Below are positions 1 through 10,277 of a DNA stretch of 64,000 nt, one piece after another. The notes beneath the pieces were generated by a model that worked only from the letters and a program-made list of their open reading frames with translations, made no database searches and was not told where the DNA came from. The DNA comes from Lathyrus oleraceus (taxonomy: Eukaryota > Streptophyta > Magnoliopsida > Fabales > Fabaceae). The position numbers were made by a program, and so were the translations under genes. The first letter of the stretch is position 1; each line of letters opens with the position of its first letter. The stretch lies in contig NC_066585.1 of the NCBI RefSeq assembly GCF_024323335.1, positions 343,419,346 to 343,483,345 on the forward strand, in the 5' to 3' direction.

Positions 1-108
1 TGGTGTAAGCATGACGTGGGAGCTGGAGAGTCAAATGAGAGACTCGTATCCTGCGTCATGTCCTTCAGATATTTTTTTATGGCGAAAGTTCTCTAAGTGG
101 GGGACAGT
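1..108 (+). pseudogene. C-terminal tail of a Tekay-like chromovirus polyprotein (partial)
   Basis: This is the last ~35 codons of a Ty3/gypsy chromovirus integrase and chromodomain tail, entering from outside the window. One frame reads TWELESQMRDSYP, the typical end of a chromodomain; a second frame at about 79-113 reads YGESSLSGGQL followed by a stop, the usual C-terminus of Tekay/Del-type polyproteins. The two pieces are in different frames, so the end is frameshifted. A purine tract and an LTR start follow directly. Family placement comes from these two motifs only and from memory of the family; the catalytic domains lie upstream of the window. Confidence 0.7.
95..108 (+). other. Polypurine tract of the Tekay-like element
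   Basis: The purine-rich run aagtgggggacagt ends where the LTR begins with tgtaaaatcctg. This is where plus-strand DNA priming would occur during reverse transcription, and it fixes the LTR left edge. Confidence 0.7.
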
Positions 109-1002
109 TGTAAAATCCTGAAATTTGATTAAGTTATTTAATAAAATCATTCTTGTTTTATTTAATTAATTAATATGTGGTGTGCTTTTAATTAAATACA
201 TATTGAGTTGTATGTGTATGTGGTGTATGGTGGGGTGTCGTGAGAGCATTGGTGGGGTGGTAGAAGGATTAAAATAATTAAATTAATTAAAAATAATTTG
301 AATTGATAATTTTTTTTATTAATTAATTTAAATAAAATAATAAAAGAGGTTTTGGGGTGGAAAATAGAAAAGAAGAGAAAATAAGGGAAGTGGTGAGGAT
401 TATGAAAAGAATTAGGCCTATGTGTAATTAACAAGATAGTAAATTAGGTTTAGAGATGAATAAAAAAGTTAGCGGGGTCTTGAGAAAAATAATACGTAAA
501 GTTGAAGCTTTTGGGAGAAAAACGGAGGCTAGGGCTTGAAGAGGGAAGAACAAATCATCAACCTAATTCTGAATTTTGGCTAGGAATATGAGGTATGGGG
601 GAATGACTTTCATATGGGTGTATAATATGAAGGGGTAGAGAAGAGAGACTCTTACTCTCTTTAGGGATTATGTGAAATTATTATGAATTGTTGTTGTTAT
701 ATGTTATTCTGAAAATTGATGATTTAAGGCGTGTTTATCCAATTTTCGTGGATGGATTCGTATATGTATGATTCTATTTATATGTATATATTTGTATGCC
801 ATTGTTTGAATTGTGAAGGTTCGATCATAATATGAAATTCATGAGAATCATGAATGAATTGTATAAAACAGTTATTTAGCATGTTATGATGATGTTATTC
901 TATGTGGTATAATTTTTTGGGGGTGTTGGAATGATTGAGGTTTGAAAATTGGAGTTCAAGGGGACTCACATGGATCAAACCGTATTATTGCCTTCTTGTG
1001 CA

Positions 1003-1191
1003 TGGTGACGGGCGTCACCCAGATGATAAGTTACCCGTCATGCACCTTAAGACACTAACGGGCGTCAGTGTTATGAAGCGGAGACCGACATGGTCTTCAG
1101 GCCTAGTTTTCCAAGCTAGTCATCATTATAATGATGGTTTAAGAAATTTAACCAGGTGACGGGTGTCACCATGGTGACGGGTTACACGTCA
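1003..1191 (+). repeat. Cluster of palindromic TGACG motifs in the Tekay-like LTR
   Basis: The palindrome ggtgacgggcgtcacc lies at 1004-1019 and ggtgacgggtgtcacc at 1155-1170. Degenerate relatives lie at 1030-1043, 1053-1069 and 1173-1191. TGACG is the core bound by TGA-type bZIP factors in plants (as-1 element), so a regulatory role is conceivable but not shown. The motif is nearly the same as the unit repeated in the Copia-A leader. Confidence 0.6.
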
Positions 1192-1596
1192 TGCTGTCAG
1201 AAGAGGCGTTATCATCCCTATTTGTGTAGTTCGAGATGCCGATACATATATTTGATGTGGTTCTGTTGTTTGAGTGATGAATGTATATTGTTTGGGTGTG
1301 TTGGTGTTGTGAATTAACTATTATGAATTTAATTAATTAATTATGTTGGAATCATTATAGTTGAATGGTAATTGCCTTGATTACATGTTGTCGTCTATGG
1401 TGTAAATATGATATAAGATACATACGATGTTGTTTTATGTTGTTACATGATGATAACGTGATTGTATTGTTGTTGGAATGCGTGATTATATGGTGATTTA
1501 TTATGTATTAATGGTGATCATTGTTATTATTATTGGTGGATAGTAATTTAGAAGGGGAAATTACTATTGTGTGTCAATGCATGTTGTTTATGGTCA

Positions 1597-1780
1597 GAAG
1601 GGGGGTCGTAAGCATTATTATTGTTGTTGCATTGATATGTATGGACATGCATCATTGTGTCGTGTCGTTGAAAGAAGCAGGTTCTCTAGTTCAGAAAGGG
1701 GGACGAGTGGCTTGTCGCAAGGTTGGAGGGGGGGGGGGGGGCTTGGAGCTCAAAAGGGGGGGCTCATGGGTTCAGAATGG
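1597..1780 (+). other. G-rich stretch with a 14-G run
   Basis: Several G tracts lie close together on the + strand: six Gs near 1600, five near 1700, a 14-G homopolymer at 1728-1741, seven near 1756 and further GGG groups to 1780. This could fold as a G-quadruplex in the LTR transcript or DNA. The long G run is also a place where sequencing errors are common. Confidence 0.5.
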
Positions 1781-2336
1781 GAGACCTAGTATCTTAGAGA
1801 ACCAAATATTGAGTTGGTACCACATGCATAGTATCATGTTGTGTCATAAGTCGCATTACATATATTTGTAATTTATTGTGAATGGGTGTGAGATTATGTT
1901 GATGTTGGTTGTGTATTTAATGTATGACATGTTGTATGTTTCTCTACCTTTCCACTCTTTACACAGTTTATATCAAAGTTTATTTCTCACCCCTTTTACT
2001 TAATGTAATCCACCATGGACATCTTGCTTATAATCAGGAGTAAAGTTGTTGTTGTGTATGGAAGGTGGCTTGTTGGAGTTATTCTTCCTTTTATTTATTG
2101 TTTTATCACAATTTAATGGTTTTAGAGCTTTGACCTATAACATCGGGAATAAGATGTTTGTTATGTTTTGAGTTAATGTTAAATTTAGCATTTTTAAAGT
2201 TTAATACTTTATTTGTTGAAGTTTAAATTGAAGTTGTTATAATATGATTTCCGTTGCATGTTGATAATTATTGAAAGTTTGTTGTTGGGTTGTCGTTGGT
2301 GACACCTTAAATTATCGAGTAATTATTTTTATATAA

Positions 2337-2938
2337 AGTCTATGGATAAGGGGGAATATGATAAGCAACAAGCCAAACGTCTCGCACCCAACGATATCCA
2401 GAATGAGTGTAGGAAAGCTCCAGTCTCATTCCTTCTTTACCACTTAAGGCTCGTGGCATGTAACTCTCGTCTTAAACTTCAAGTAGAGAGAGGATAGTCT
2501 TTGTAGTTGTTTCTTGTATTGAAGAAGACCTTAACAATCACTCGATTCGAATTGCACTAAAGTTTATGAATAGAGGTGAATACGATGAGCGCTGGGTCAT
2601 ACGTCCCATACCCAAAGATACTCAGAATGGGGGTAGGAATACTCTAGTCCCACTCATTCTCTATTACTTAAGGCCCGTATCGTACAACTTGATTCATGAT
2701 TGATAAGTTGTTGGTAGTCCTTGCTTTGTTGTTTTTGCTTTCTGGAGAGAGACTTGTCAATTGTATGATTAGAATTGTACTGAAGTCTATGAATAGAGGT
2801 GAATACGATGAGCGCTGGGTCATACGTCCCATACCCAAAGATATTCAGAATGGGGGTAGGAATACTCCAATCCCACTCCTTCTCTATTGCTTAAGGCTCG
2901 TGTCACACGCTTCTAACTTTGATTTAACAAGTTCTTGA
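2337..2938 (+). repeat. Tandem repeat, three copies of about 223 bp
   Basis: Three related units start at 2337, 2561 and 2784. Each opens with agt(c/t)tatg(g/a)a and contains a conserved core (c)atacccaaagatactcagaatggggg with the following 60 bases. Copies 2 and 3 are closely similar; copy 1 is more diverged and its start coincides with the degraded end of the Tekay-like LTR. No convincing protein is encoded. It may be an LTR-internal repeat or a small satellite seeded next to the LTR. Confidence 0.75.
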
Positions 2939-4853
2939 AGATGCCACCTTTGATATACTTGGATAATCTGCTGCTTGGTATAACTGAGGATGCCTTGATT
3001 GAAGATCTTGTCTTGAGGCCTTGAGCTCCACAGCTTGAAAGAAAAGTCTTATTAAGTGACCAAGGGTCTTTTGGTCACTCAATTTACACTGTGGGATTAT
3101 ATAAGTTCAAAGGATTTAACTAATCAAAATTGCTTTTGATCAATTTAATCATGGGTTTTGTTTTGTTTTTGGGAACTAGGTTTGGATCTAATCAAAGTTA
3201 GTAATTGTTAAAAACTATCCTAAGGGATCATGCATTAGAAATTGATTGAAAATTCTAAGTTAGAAGTCCTAAGGGAGCATGTGCAAATTGGTCAAAATAT
3301 TGATTGAAAGTTCTACAATTGTAAGTGAATGATCAGAATCCTATGTATAAGTCCTAAAATTATAAGGAAGTGATTAAATTCCATGTCACATTCTAATCCT
3401 AATGGGATCATGTCATTCCATCACAAAAATACTAAAAATAAGCCCATAAGGGAAAAATGGTCAATTATAAAATATGTCAAATTCTAACCATGGCCTAAAG
3501 TTGATTAAGTCCTAATGTTTAGAAATTAACCTAATGTGGAGAAGTGTCATAATCCTAAAATTAATCAAGAGCCTAATTAGAATTTAATCCAATTCCTAAT
3601 TAAAATCCTAATTAAATTCTAATGGAAATTCTAAAAATGAGAGTTAATCCTAATTAAAATTCTAAGATGTAGATTAATCTTAAAATTCTAAAAATGTAAG
3701 TTGTTCCTAATTGAATTGTAAAAATAATAAAAGAAACAATTAAAATGGTAAAGGGGTGTAAAATGATAAAATGGTTATTGGGCTGCTAGAAGAGCTCATT
3801 GTTGTTTTTTGTACAGCCATCTAATGTCCAAAAATAGGGGGTGTGAGAAGCAAAAACAAGAATACGCTGCCTGAGCCCAAACAACATCCCAGCGCTCAAA
3901 ACAGGGGGTGCGCTTTGGAATTGGGTGGTAAATCAGCAAAAGTGCCAATAGGCCTAGTCAAGCCCACAACTCACTTCTTCCTAATCAATAGGGAGGTGTA
4001 TTGGAAATATGTGTGTATGGTAAGTAAAAAAACAACGGGCCTTGCTGATTGAGCCCAAAACACTCACCTATGTTGACTTGCCCAAGTCCACAGAGTTTAA
4101 ACGAAATTCCTCACGCGCACTCAAACTCATCGTCGTCCACCTTGGCTCGCCGCGTCGGCATCCGTCATCGGCGCCGGTACTGGCTAATGGTCCAAATCTC
4201 CATCTCAACAAAGCACAACGCCAAGTTGATCATGAATATGGAAATGAAACGGGGAAACACTCCTTGTGTTGGTCGAATCACACCTCTAAAGAGAGGAACC
4301 CTAACATCTACAAGTTCAATTAAATCGTGAATGGCGCAAATGAATCCCTACAACTATGGGGTTTCTACTCCCTAGTTTAGATACTATGACTTGGTGAGCT
4401 CAAAGCAAGAAAATGCCACTGAAATGGAAATGACATACCGGAGAAGTTGATCGGAAGGTTCGCCGATAAGCTTTATGACCTTGATCCTTTCTTTTTCTTC
4501 TTCTTTTCATCTCTTTCTTCTTCTTCTTCTAAACTGGACCAATGCAAAGTGAGAGTGTGGCTTAGCTCAAGCGAAATTGAAGCTTCAATGTGAAGCTTCA
4601 ATGGCTTCAAGGAGAGAATAGAGCTCTAGTGAGGGTGAGGGAAGAGATTGCAGAGAGAGTGTGCAAATTCACGCAGAGTTCCAAGAGTGATGAAAATATG
4701 GATGGTGAATTGTTTAAATAGAGCTTAGGTTTGGAGTTAGGTTAGGCTTGGGATGAGGTTAGGAGTTAGTTAAGTGTGGTTAGGAGTTAGTTAGGTGTGA
4801 CTCACTGAGTTAACTGCAAACTTAGTTAGTTAATGAGTGATGAACTCAGTTAG
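2939..4853. other. Unassigned AT-rich, non-coding interval
   Basis: No gene or recognisable element terminus was found. From about 3120 to 3780 the DNA is a degenerate patchwork of cctaat/taaaat blocks. A short hairpin-forming sequence, gtgaccaa then ggtcac, lies at about 3057-3079. The overlapping + strand ORFs at 3843-4330 have no family resemblance. On the - strand, 4720 down to about 4440 resembles a promoter and leader: a TATA-like box, then CT-rich and GAAG-rich sequence. The interval should contain the SIRE 3' LTR if SIRE were complete, but I could not find it. It may be the remnant of another element. Confidence 0.4.
4711..4721 (-). promoter_or_regulatory. TATA-like box in the unassigned interval
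   Basis: On the - strand the sequence reads ctatttaaaca, followed by a CT-rich stretch typical of plant LTR or gene leaders. Only the box itself is visible; no ORF downstream supports a gene. Confidence 0.25.
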
Positions 4854-6512
4854 TTAGATTGGTTTTAATTGATTAATGAATGAAATGAATTTTCTTATCC
4901 CAATCTCCAATTCCTTACAGGTCTCTTTCAGTTCAGCAATCAGGCCACCTTGAGAGGCTAGCTTCTTCACAACAGATGTCATCACAATGTCATTGACATG
5001 ATTGCCTTCAAATAATTTGTAATGAACTGACAATGGAGGTTTTCTTCTACTAGGGATATCACTTGTGCTCAGAAATCCAGGTTGTTGGCTTAGGATTATC
5101 CCACAAATTATTGAGGGAAAAGCTATGGGCAGCTTCACTGCATTTGTAGAAGCATGTTTGACAATTTGTTCAAACATGAATCTACCATAATCAAAATTAA
5201 GGTTGGTTCCAATAGCAAATATGAGCCTTCCAAGATCATTTGAGATTGTAGAGATGTGATTTGTTGGTACCCAGTTTGCTGACCCTATCTTGTGCAAGAT
5301 AGCATATTTCACAGTTAATTTTCCAACAGAGAGATGATTTTTGCTTAGCCACTCCTTGACCTGTCCAACAGTTATTTTCCTACATACCTCATTGTCTGTG
5401 GCGTCTAGTTCACCAGCACCTTCTGTTCCTCTTCCTAGGAACTTATTGATCACAGTTGGAGAAAACTTCACACACTTTCCTCTAACAAACACCTTACAAA
5501 ACTCTTTGTTGTTCTTGTCAGCAATGTCCTCAGGGATGTTCACCACAAACTCTTTAACAAGACCTTCAAAACACTAAGATAACCCACTAACCGTTTTCAT
5601 TAATCCAACAGACTTAATCAGGTCCATGACCTCCTTAACTTCCACAACATCCTTTCCCAGTTCTCTTTCCATAGCCACTCTCCTTTGGATTACAAATTTC
5701 CACTTTGTTGCACCATCTTCAAGATGGAAGGAAATGTTATCCAAATGTATAGCAGCAACCTTTGCAGGGGATTTTCTAACATTTGACCTTTTCACATGAG
5801 AGATGTCGAGGACATCGTCTTCAACATCTTCCTCTGAATCAGAACTTTCTCTTACCTTTCTCTTCTTTACCTCCACTTTACTCCAAGACTTTGAAGGGCC
5901 TACAGCAGTAGCCTTCTTACCAGTTTTGGCTGTCATCATCTCAGCCACAGACCTACCCTTCCTGGTCTTCATCCTTTTAGCAGCACTTGGCTTCAAGTGA
6001 TGAAGCAAGCTATCATCTTCATCATATGAGCTCTTATCTTTCAAGTCGATCACCTTCTTAGCAGAGTCATGCTTCTTAGACTGAGAAGCATCTACAGATT
6101 TCTTACAAGACAAGGTTTGCCCTAAAGAACACAACCCTTCTGCAGCAATATCTTTCTCAGACCTAGATGAATCATCATCTTTCTCATTGTGAGGTCCAAC
6201 CTCAGGAGAAGGGTCTCTTCTAGATAGAGGAGAAGAAACTCCCTTTACAGAGTGTCCTTCATTTAGGATCCTCGTGACAAGATTTCTAATGACACGATCA
6301 GTATGATGCATGTCATCTTTAGAGGTAGGGTTATCAGAACTGTTACCTTGAGTATGTCCTGCAGTGGAGGATGGACCAGGAGCGTCGCCTGGGATGACTG
6401 ATAGGGGAATCAATTCCAAAATGTCTTCATTTAGAAAATCCATGGAAGGTGTTCTAGCTTTGTACGCAGGTTTGGTGTTTTTAGAACTAGAAGATGAAGG
6501 ATGTTGTGACAT
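4854..6512 (-). pseudogene. SIRE env-like ORF with one in-frame stop
   Basis: One frame runs from M at 6512 to 4854, broken only by a TAG at 5574-5576, giving 312 and about 240 codon pieces. The first part is Ser/Lys/Glu/Asp-rich and disordered-looking. The second has FSPTVINKFLGR, then a helical stretch ending in LPIAFPSIICGIIL, as in plant proteins annotated as envelope-like or putative plant transposon protein (Pfam PF20167, from memory). It lies downstream of RNase H, where SIRE elements carry their extra ORF. I see no clear signal peptide or transmembrane helix, so a true envelope function is not supported. The role of this ORF is unknown. Confidence 0.7.
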
Positions 6513-6719
6513 CTTGTTGAGCTTGTGAAAGGATTTTTGCTGCCCTAGCAGAGAAGGTCGATGAAGTTTGAAGAAGGTGTAAATGTTTGAGCTGAGGTTG
6601 CATGTGAAAAATCTATAGATGGAAGTTCCAATACTAGGTAATGATTTACCATAAATGGGGCACTTTCTTTTAAGTGGGCAGACAATATTTTTATTACCTT
6701 TTCCACTCCAAATTAATTG

Positions 6720-7444
6720 CTATAAATTCTCATAGATACAAATCCCTAATTTCCCTCTTAGACATTCAAATTGATTAGCATCCAAAGCCTTTGTAAATAT
6801 GTCAGCTAATTGCATTTCAGTAGTAACATGCTCCAGGGCTATGATTTTCTCCTTCACTAGTTCTCTAATAAAGTGATGACGAATATCAATGTGCTTTGTC
6901 CTGCTGTGCTGAATAGGATTCTTAGAAATATTTATAGCACTCAGGTTGTCACAGTACAATGTCATGACATCTTGCATGGCATTGTATTCAGTCAGCATCT
7001 GTTTCATCCAAACCAGTTGAGAACAACTACTTCCAGCTGCTATGTATTCAACTTCAACAGTGGGAAGGGACACACAATTTTGTTTCTTACTAAACCATGA
7101 TATTAAGTTATTCCTCAAGAAGAAACATCCTCCTGATGTGCTTTTCCTATCATCAACACTTCCAGCCCAGTCAGCATCACAGTATCCAGTCAGCATAGAT
7201 CCAGATCCATGAGTATACAACATTCCATAGTCACTGGTGCCATTGACATATTTCAGTATCCTTTTCACTTGGTTTATGTGACTGACTTTTGGTTCAGCTT
7301 GATATCTGGCACAAACACCTACAGCAAAAGCAATGTCAGGTATGCTTGCTGTGAGATATATCAGACTTCCTATCATGCTTCTTTAGAGACTTTGATCTAC
7401 ACTAACACTATTTACATCTTTGGAGACTTTCAGATGTGTAGGAG
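6720..7444 (-). pseudogene. SIRE RT C-terminus and RNase H (fragment 3' of the Copia-B insertion)
   Basis: This continues the RT reading frame that stops at 14910. It starts at the TSD, has one nonsense codon near 7383, then an open 218-codon stretch from 7376. Visible motifs are MIGSLIYLTASIPDIAFAVG (RT connection), GYCDADWAG, STSGGCFF, the RNase H block ending in YCDNLSAINISKNPI, and ADIFTKALD near the C-terminus, all standard Ty1/copia landmarks. The RNase H domain removes the RNA strand during reverse transcription. The catalytic acidic residues in CDADWAG and YCDN are present, but the gene is split and dead. Confidence 0.85.
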
Positions 7445-7449
7445 CAGGT

Positions 7450-8804
7450 TATAGGAGAATTGCCATCCAAGGCGCAGCGGAATTTAAAAATTTCTCCATT
7501 TAGTGATCCTTACGAATGGGCATGATCAGTGATAGAATCGTTACCTCTTGTGGCGATTCAAACCTTTGGTGCAGATCTCTGATAATGATCAAAACCTTTG
7601 ATACAGATCCACGGGGCGATCACGAACGTTGAACAATGACAACGTCTCTACTCAGTCCACACGAACGGATTCCTTCAATCGCAGTGCTAGCTGTTATGAA
7701 TGAAGGCTTTGAGTGAGAGAGAGATACGAAATTCCAACTCTTCAGTTGTGTTTTCTGTCTCAGTGAGTTACAATGCTTCTACCCAAGGGGTTCTATTTAT
7801 ATAACCACTTGTAGGGGCTTCAAGCCAAAAAGCCCACTTAAGTGCATTTTGGCCCATATCTCATAATATGCCAAAATCACTTAAGTACTTCGTACCTTAC
7901 CATATTTCGTATTCTACTTAAATACACCGTACCTTACGATGTTCCTTAATTATTCTATCTCTCATCAATCCGTCCTTTGTGTTTGACCCTATAGGTTTTC
8001 GCGGCGTTGACAATTATATTAAATCACATATTTAACATAATAAACAGTGAGCGGTATCTAGCAACACATCACTGCTACCCAAGTCACGAAAATGTCATGT
8101 GATATGACAAAACCTCCTGTGATAATAATTATGTGTATAATTACCCCTTTGCCCTTATGTCTATATTGAACACAAGGTATAGACCGTGTCATCCCTGTCC
8201 AGTTCAATATTGGGCCCATAGACATTTATCCTGTTACGCAGGATGGGCAAATTCCATCTAGGACACTCATGTCCCTCAGCATGCTTTGTGGAGTACCCAT
8301 CAACTGTCTTTATGGTTATCCAGTTACGGACAACGTTGGATCAGCAATAAAGCACTCGACTCTACATCTAGGATCCATAGTGGTTTCAGGTCGAAGAGTG
8401 GTATACACTATTATCACCATGAGAATTACTTATGACACTTTGCATAACTTTCTATATAGTATTCTCATAGCGGGTCAATCCGGTATAAATATTACTCCTA
8501 ATATTCATACCTATGTTTAAGACTTGATAACTCTTTATCCATGATCCATGAGATGTGATCATCAGTCTACAAACATAATAGTCTTAATGCTTTAATGTTA
8601 TCCCACTTCACACTAAAGCTCGACTACAGATACTTTAAGAATAGTGTCCTTATGTTTAATGTGTTCTCATGATTAAGTCACACTTAATACATTAAACAGA
8701 CTATCTATTCCAGGGACTTTATTAATCAACCATAATAAAGAAAATGCCTTTAAATAATTCGATACAAGTACCAAAAGTATTGGCCTGTAGGGCTTACACC
8801 AACA
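7450..8804 (-). mobile_element. Copia-B 3' LTR
   Basis: On the - strand it starts tgttggtgtaagccc and ends close to the SIRE TSD. It matches the right-hand LTR along its whole length with scattered substitutions; its terminal dinucleotide region carries one substitution (tataggag against tgtaggag). A short ORF at 8269-8520 is LTR sequence read by chance. Confidence 0.92.
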
Positions 8805-8818
8805 ATCTCCCACTAGCA
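8805..8818 (-). other. Copia-B polypurine tract
   Basis: On the - strand the sequence gctagtgggagatt directly precedes the 3' LTR. The same tract precedes the 3' LTR of Copia-A. Confidence 0.75.
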
Positions 8819-10277
8819 CTAGAGCCAATCAGGCATACCCCGCATGCCCATTGATCTAGTATGGCCATCATGCTTCTGCTGCGCAAGAGGCTTTGTCAGT
8901 GGGTTAGCAACATTATCAAGTGTAGGTACTTTACATATTTTCACACAACGTCTAAGTATGTGTTTGGATCGTTGGTGAGATCTAGGCTCCTTAGCTTGTG
9001 CGATAACACCATTGTTATCATAATAGAGACCAATGGGATCCATAATGCTAGGGACTATGCCAAGTTTATTGATCCAAACAGCTTCCTTTGCTGCACTTAA
9101 GGCAGCAATATACTCGGCCTCAATTGTAGAATCAACAACTGCATCTTGCGTTGAACTTTTCAAGCTCACAGTGCCACCATTTAAGCAAAACACATAACCA
9201 GATTGGAATCATTCATATTAAAGCGTCTCAGCACTTTGTCTATGTACTCTGACTTAGGCCAAGCATTTCATGATCTATCTCTATAGATTCTGATAGGCTG
9301 CTTCACCCAGGTCCTTCATAGAAAAGCATTTCCCCAACCAAGACTTTACTTGTTGCAGGGTAGGGATATCGATTCCAATGAGTAATATGTCATCTACATA
9401 TAATACCAGGAATACGATCATGCTCCCACTAACCTTCTTGTAGACACAAGGCTCATCTTCGTTCTTGATGAATCCATACAATTTTACTGTTTCATCAAGG
9501 CGAAGATTCCATGAGTAGGTCACAGGCTCATCTTGATCCATGAGTAATACATCACCTTGATCAGATATCCATATATCTCAGGAAAGTGACGTATCCTGCC
9601 TGACCTACGCTAGTATTGTTCTACTTGAGCAGGTTGCTCTTACACAACTACTTGTGTTTCCTGCTCTAATTCCTCCATAGGTGTATCGATGCTTTGTGAT
9701 TCTTGAATTTCTTCAAGCTCTACTTTCCTCCCACTGGTTCCTTTGGAATTAAAATCCTTTTCTAGGAAAACTCCAGTTCGAGCGACAAACACTTTGCCCT
9801 CCGAAGGATTGTAGAAGTAATATCCTCTTGTTTCTTTAGGATACCCCCACAAATAAGCATTGGTCAGATTTGGGCTTAAGCTTAGTTGAAATTTGTCGTT
9901 TCACATAAACTTCGCAACCCCAAATCTTCATGTAAGACATATGTGGTCTCTTACCACTCCATATCTCATATGGTGTCCTTTCAACCTTTTGGATGGAACA
10001 CGATTAAGTGTGTAAGCTGATGTCAATGGTGTATGTCCTCAAAAGGAGTTTGGAAGATTGGTGTGACTCATCATGGATCGGACCATGTCCAACAGGGTTC
10101 GATTTCTTCTCTCAGATACACCCTTCCATTGGGATGTTCCAGGAGGAGTAAGTTGGGATAGGATCCCACACTCTTTCAGATGGTCATCAAACTCTAGGAT
10201 TAAATACTCATCACTTCGATCTGATCGAAGAGTTTTAATATTCTTACCTAGTTTAGTTTAGTTTAACTCGTTAGATT
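8819..10277 (-). pseudogene. Copia-B integrase, RT and RNase H remnants with large deletions
   Basis: Fragments in order on the - strand: integrase core from about 10255 (RSDR motif, then SERRNR near 10100) into the C-terminal domain ending near 9640; a short RT piece (9541-9281) containing YVDD; and the RNase H/C-terminal piece 9193-8819 (EAEYIAA, CDN changed to YDN, NPLTKPL). Against Copia-A the first deletion near 10265 removes the integrase HHCC zinc finger and first catalytic Asp (about 360 bp). A second near 9513 removes about 460 bp of RT fingers and palm. A third near 9210 removes about 350 bp, and smaller losses lie near 9285 and inside RNase H. The element is non-coding for pol. Confidence 0.85.

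Larger units (their letters stand above)
109..2352 (+). mobile_element. 3' LTR of the Tekay-like chromovirus (right edge uncertain)
   Basis: The LTR starts tgtaaaatcctg after the purine tract. It is AT-rich and non-coding, and its last recognisable block (about 2290-2352) contains gacaccttaaattatcgag, a sequence I recall close to the end of legume Tekay LTRs. The expected terminal tgttaca is not present; the sequence runs instead into a 223-bp tandem repeat, so the true end is either deleted or lies beyond the repeats. Small ORFs inside (for example 935-1159 and 1521-1871) look accidental. No target-site duplication can be checked because the 5' end is outside the window. Confidence 0.6.

Noticed and set aside
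3843..4330. Overlapping + strand ORFs of 69-93 codons as a possible host gene
   Set aside because: Two frames overlap fully, there is no recognisable domain, and composition matches the surrounding non-coding DNA.
8269..8520. ORF repeated at 14285-14620 with identical protein
   Set aside because: Both are the same part of the two Copia-B LTRs; the repetition is due to LTR identity, not coding conservation.
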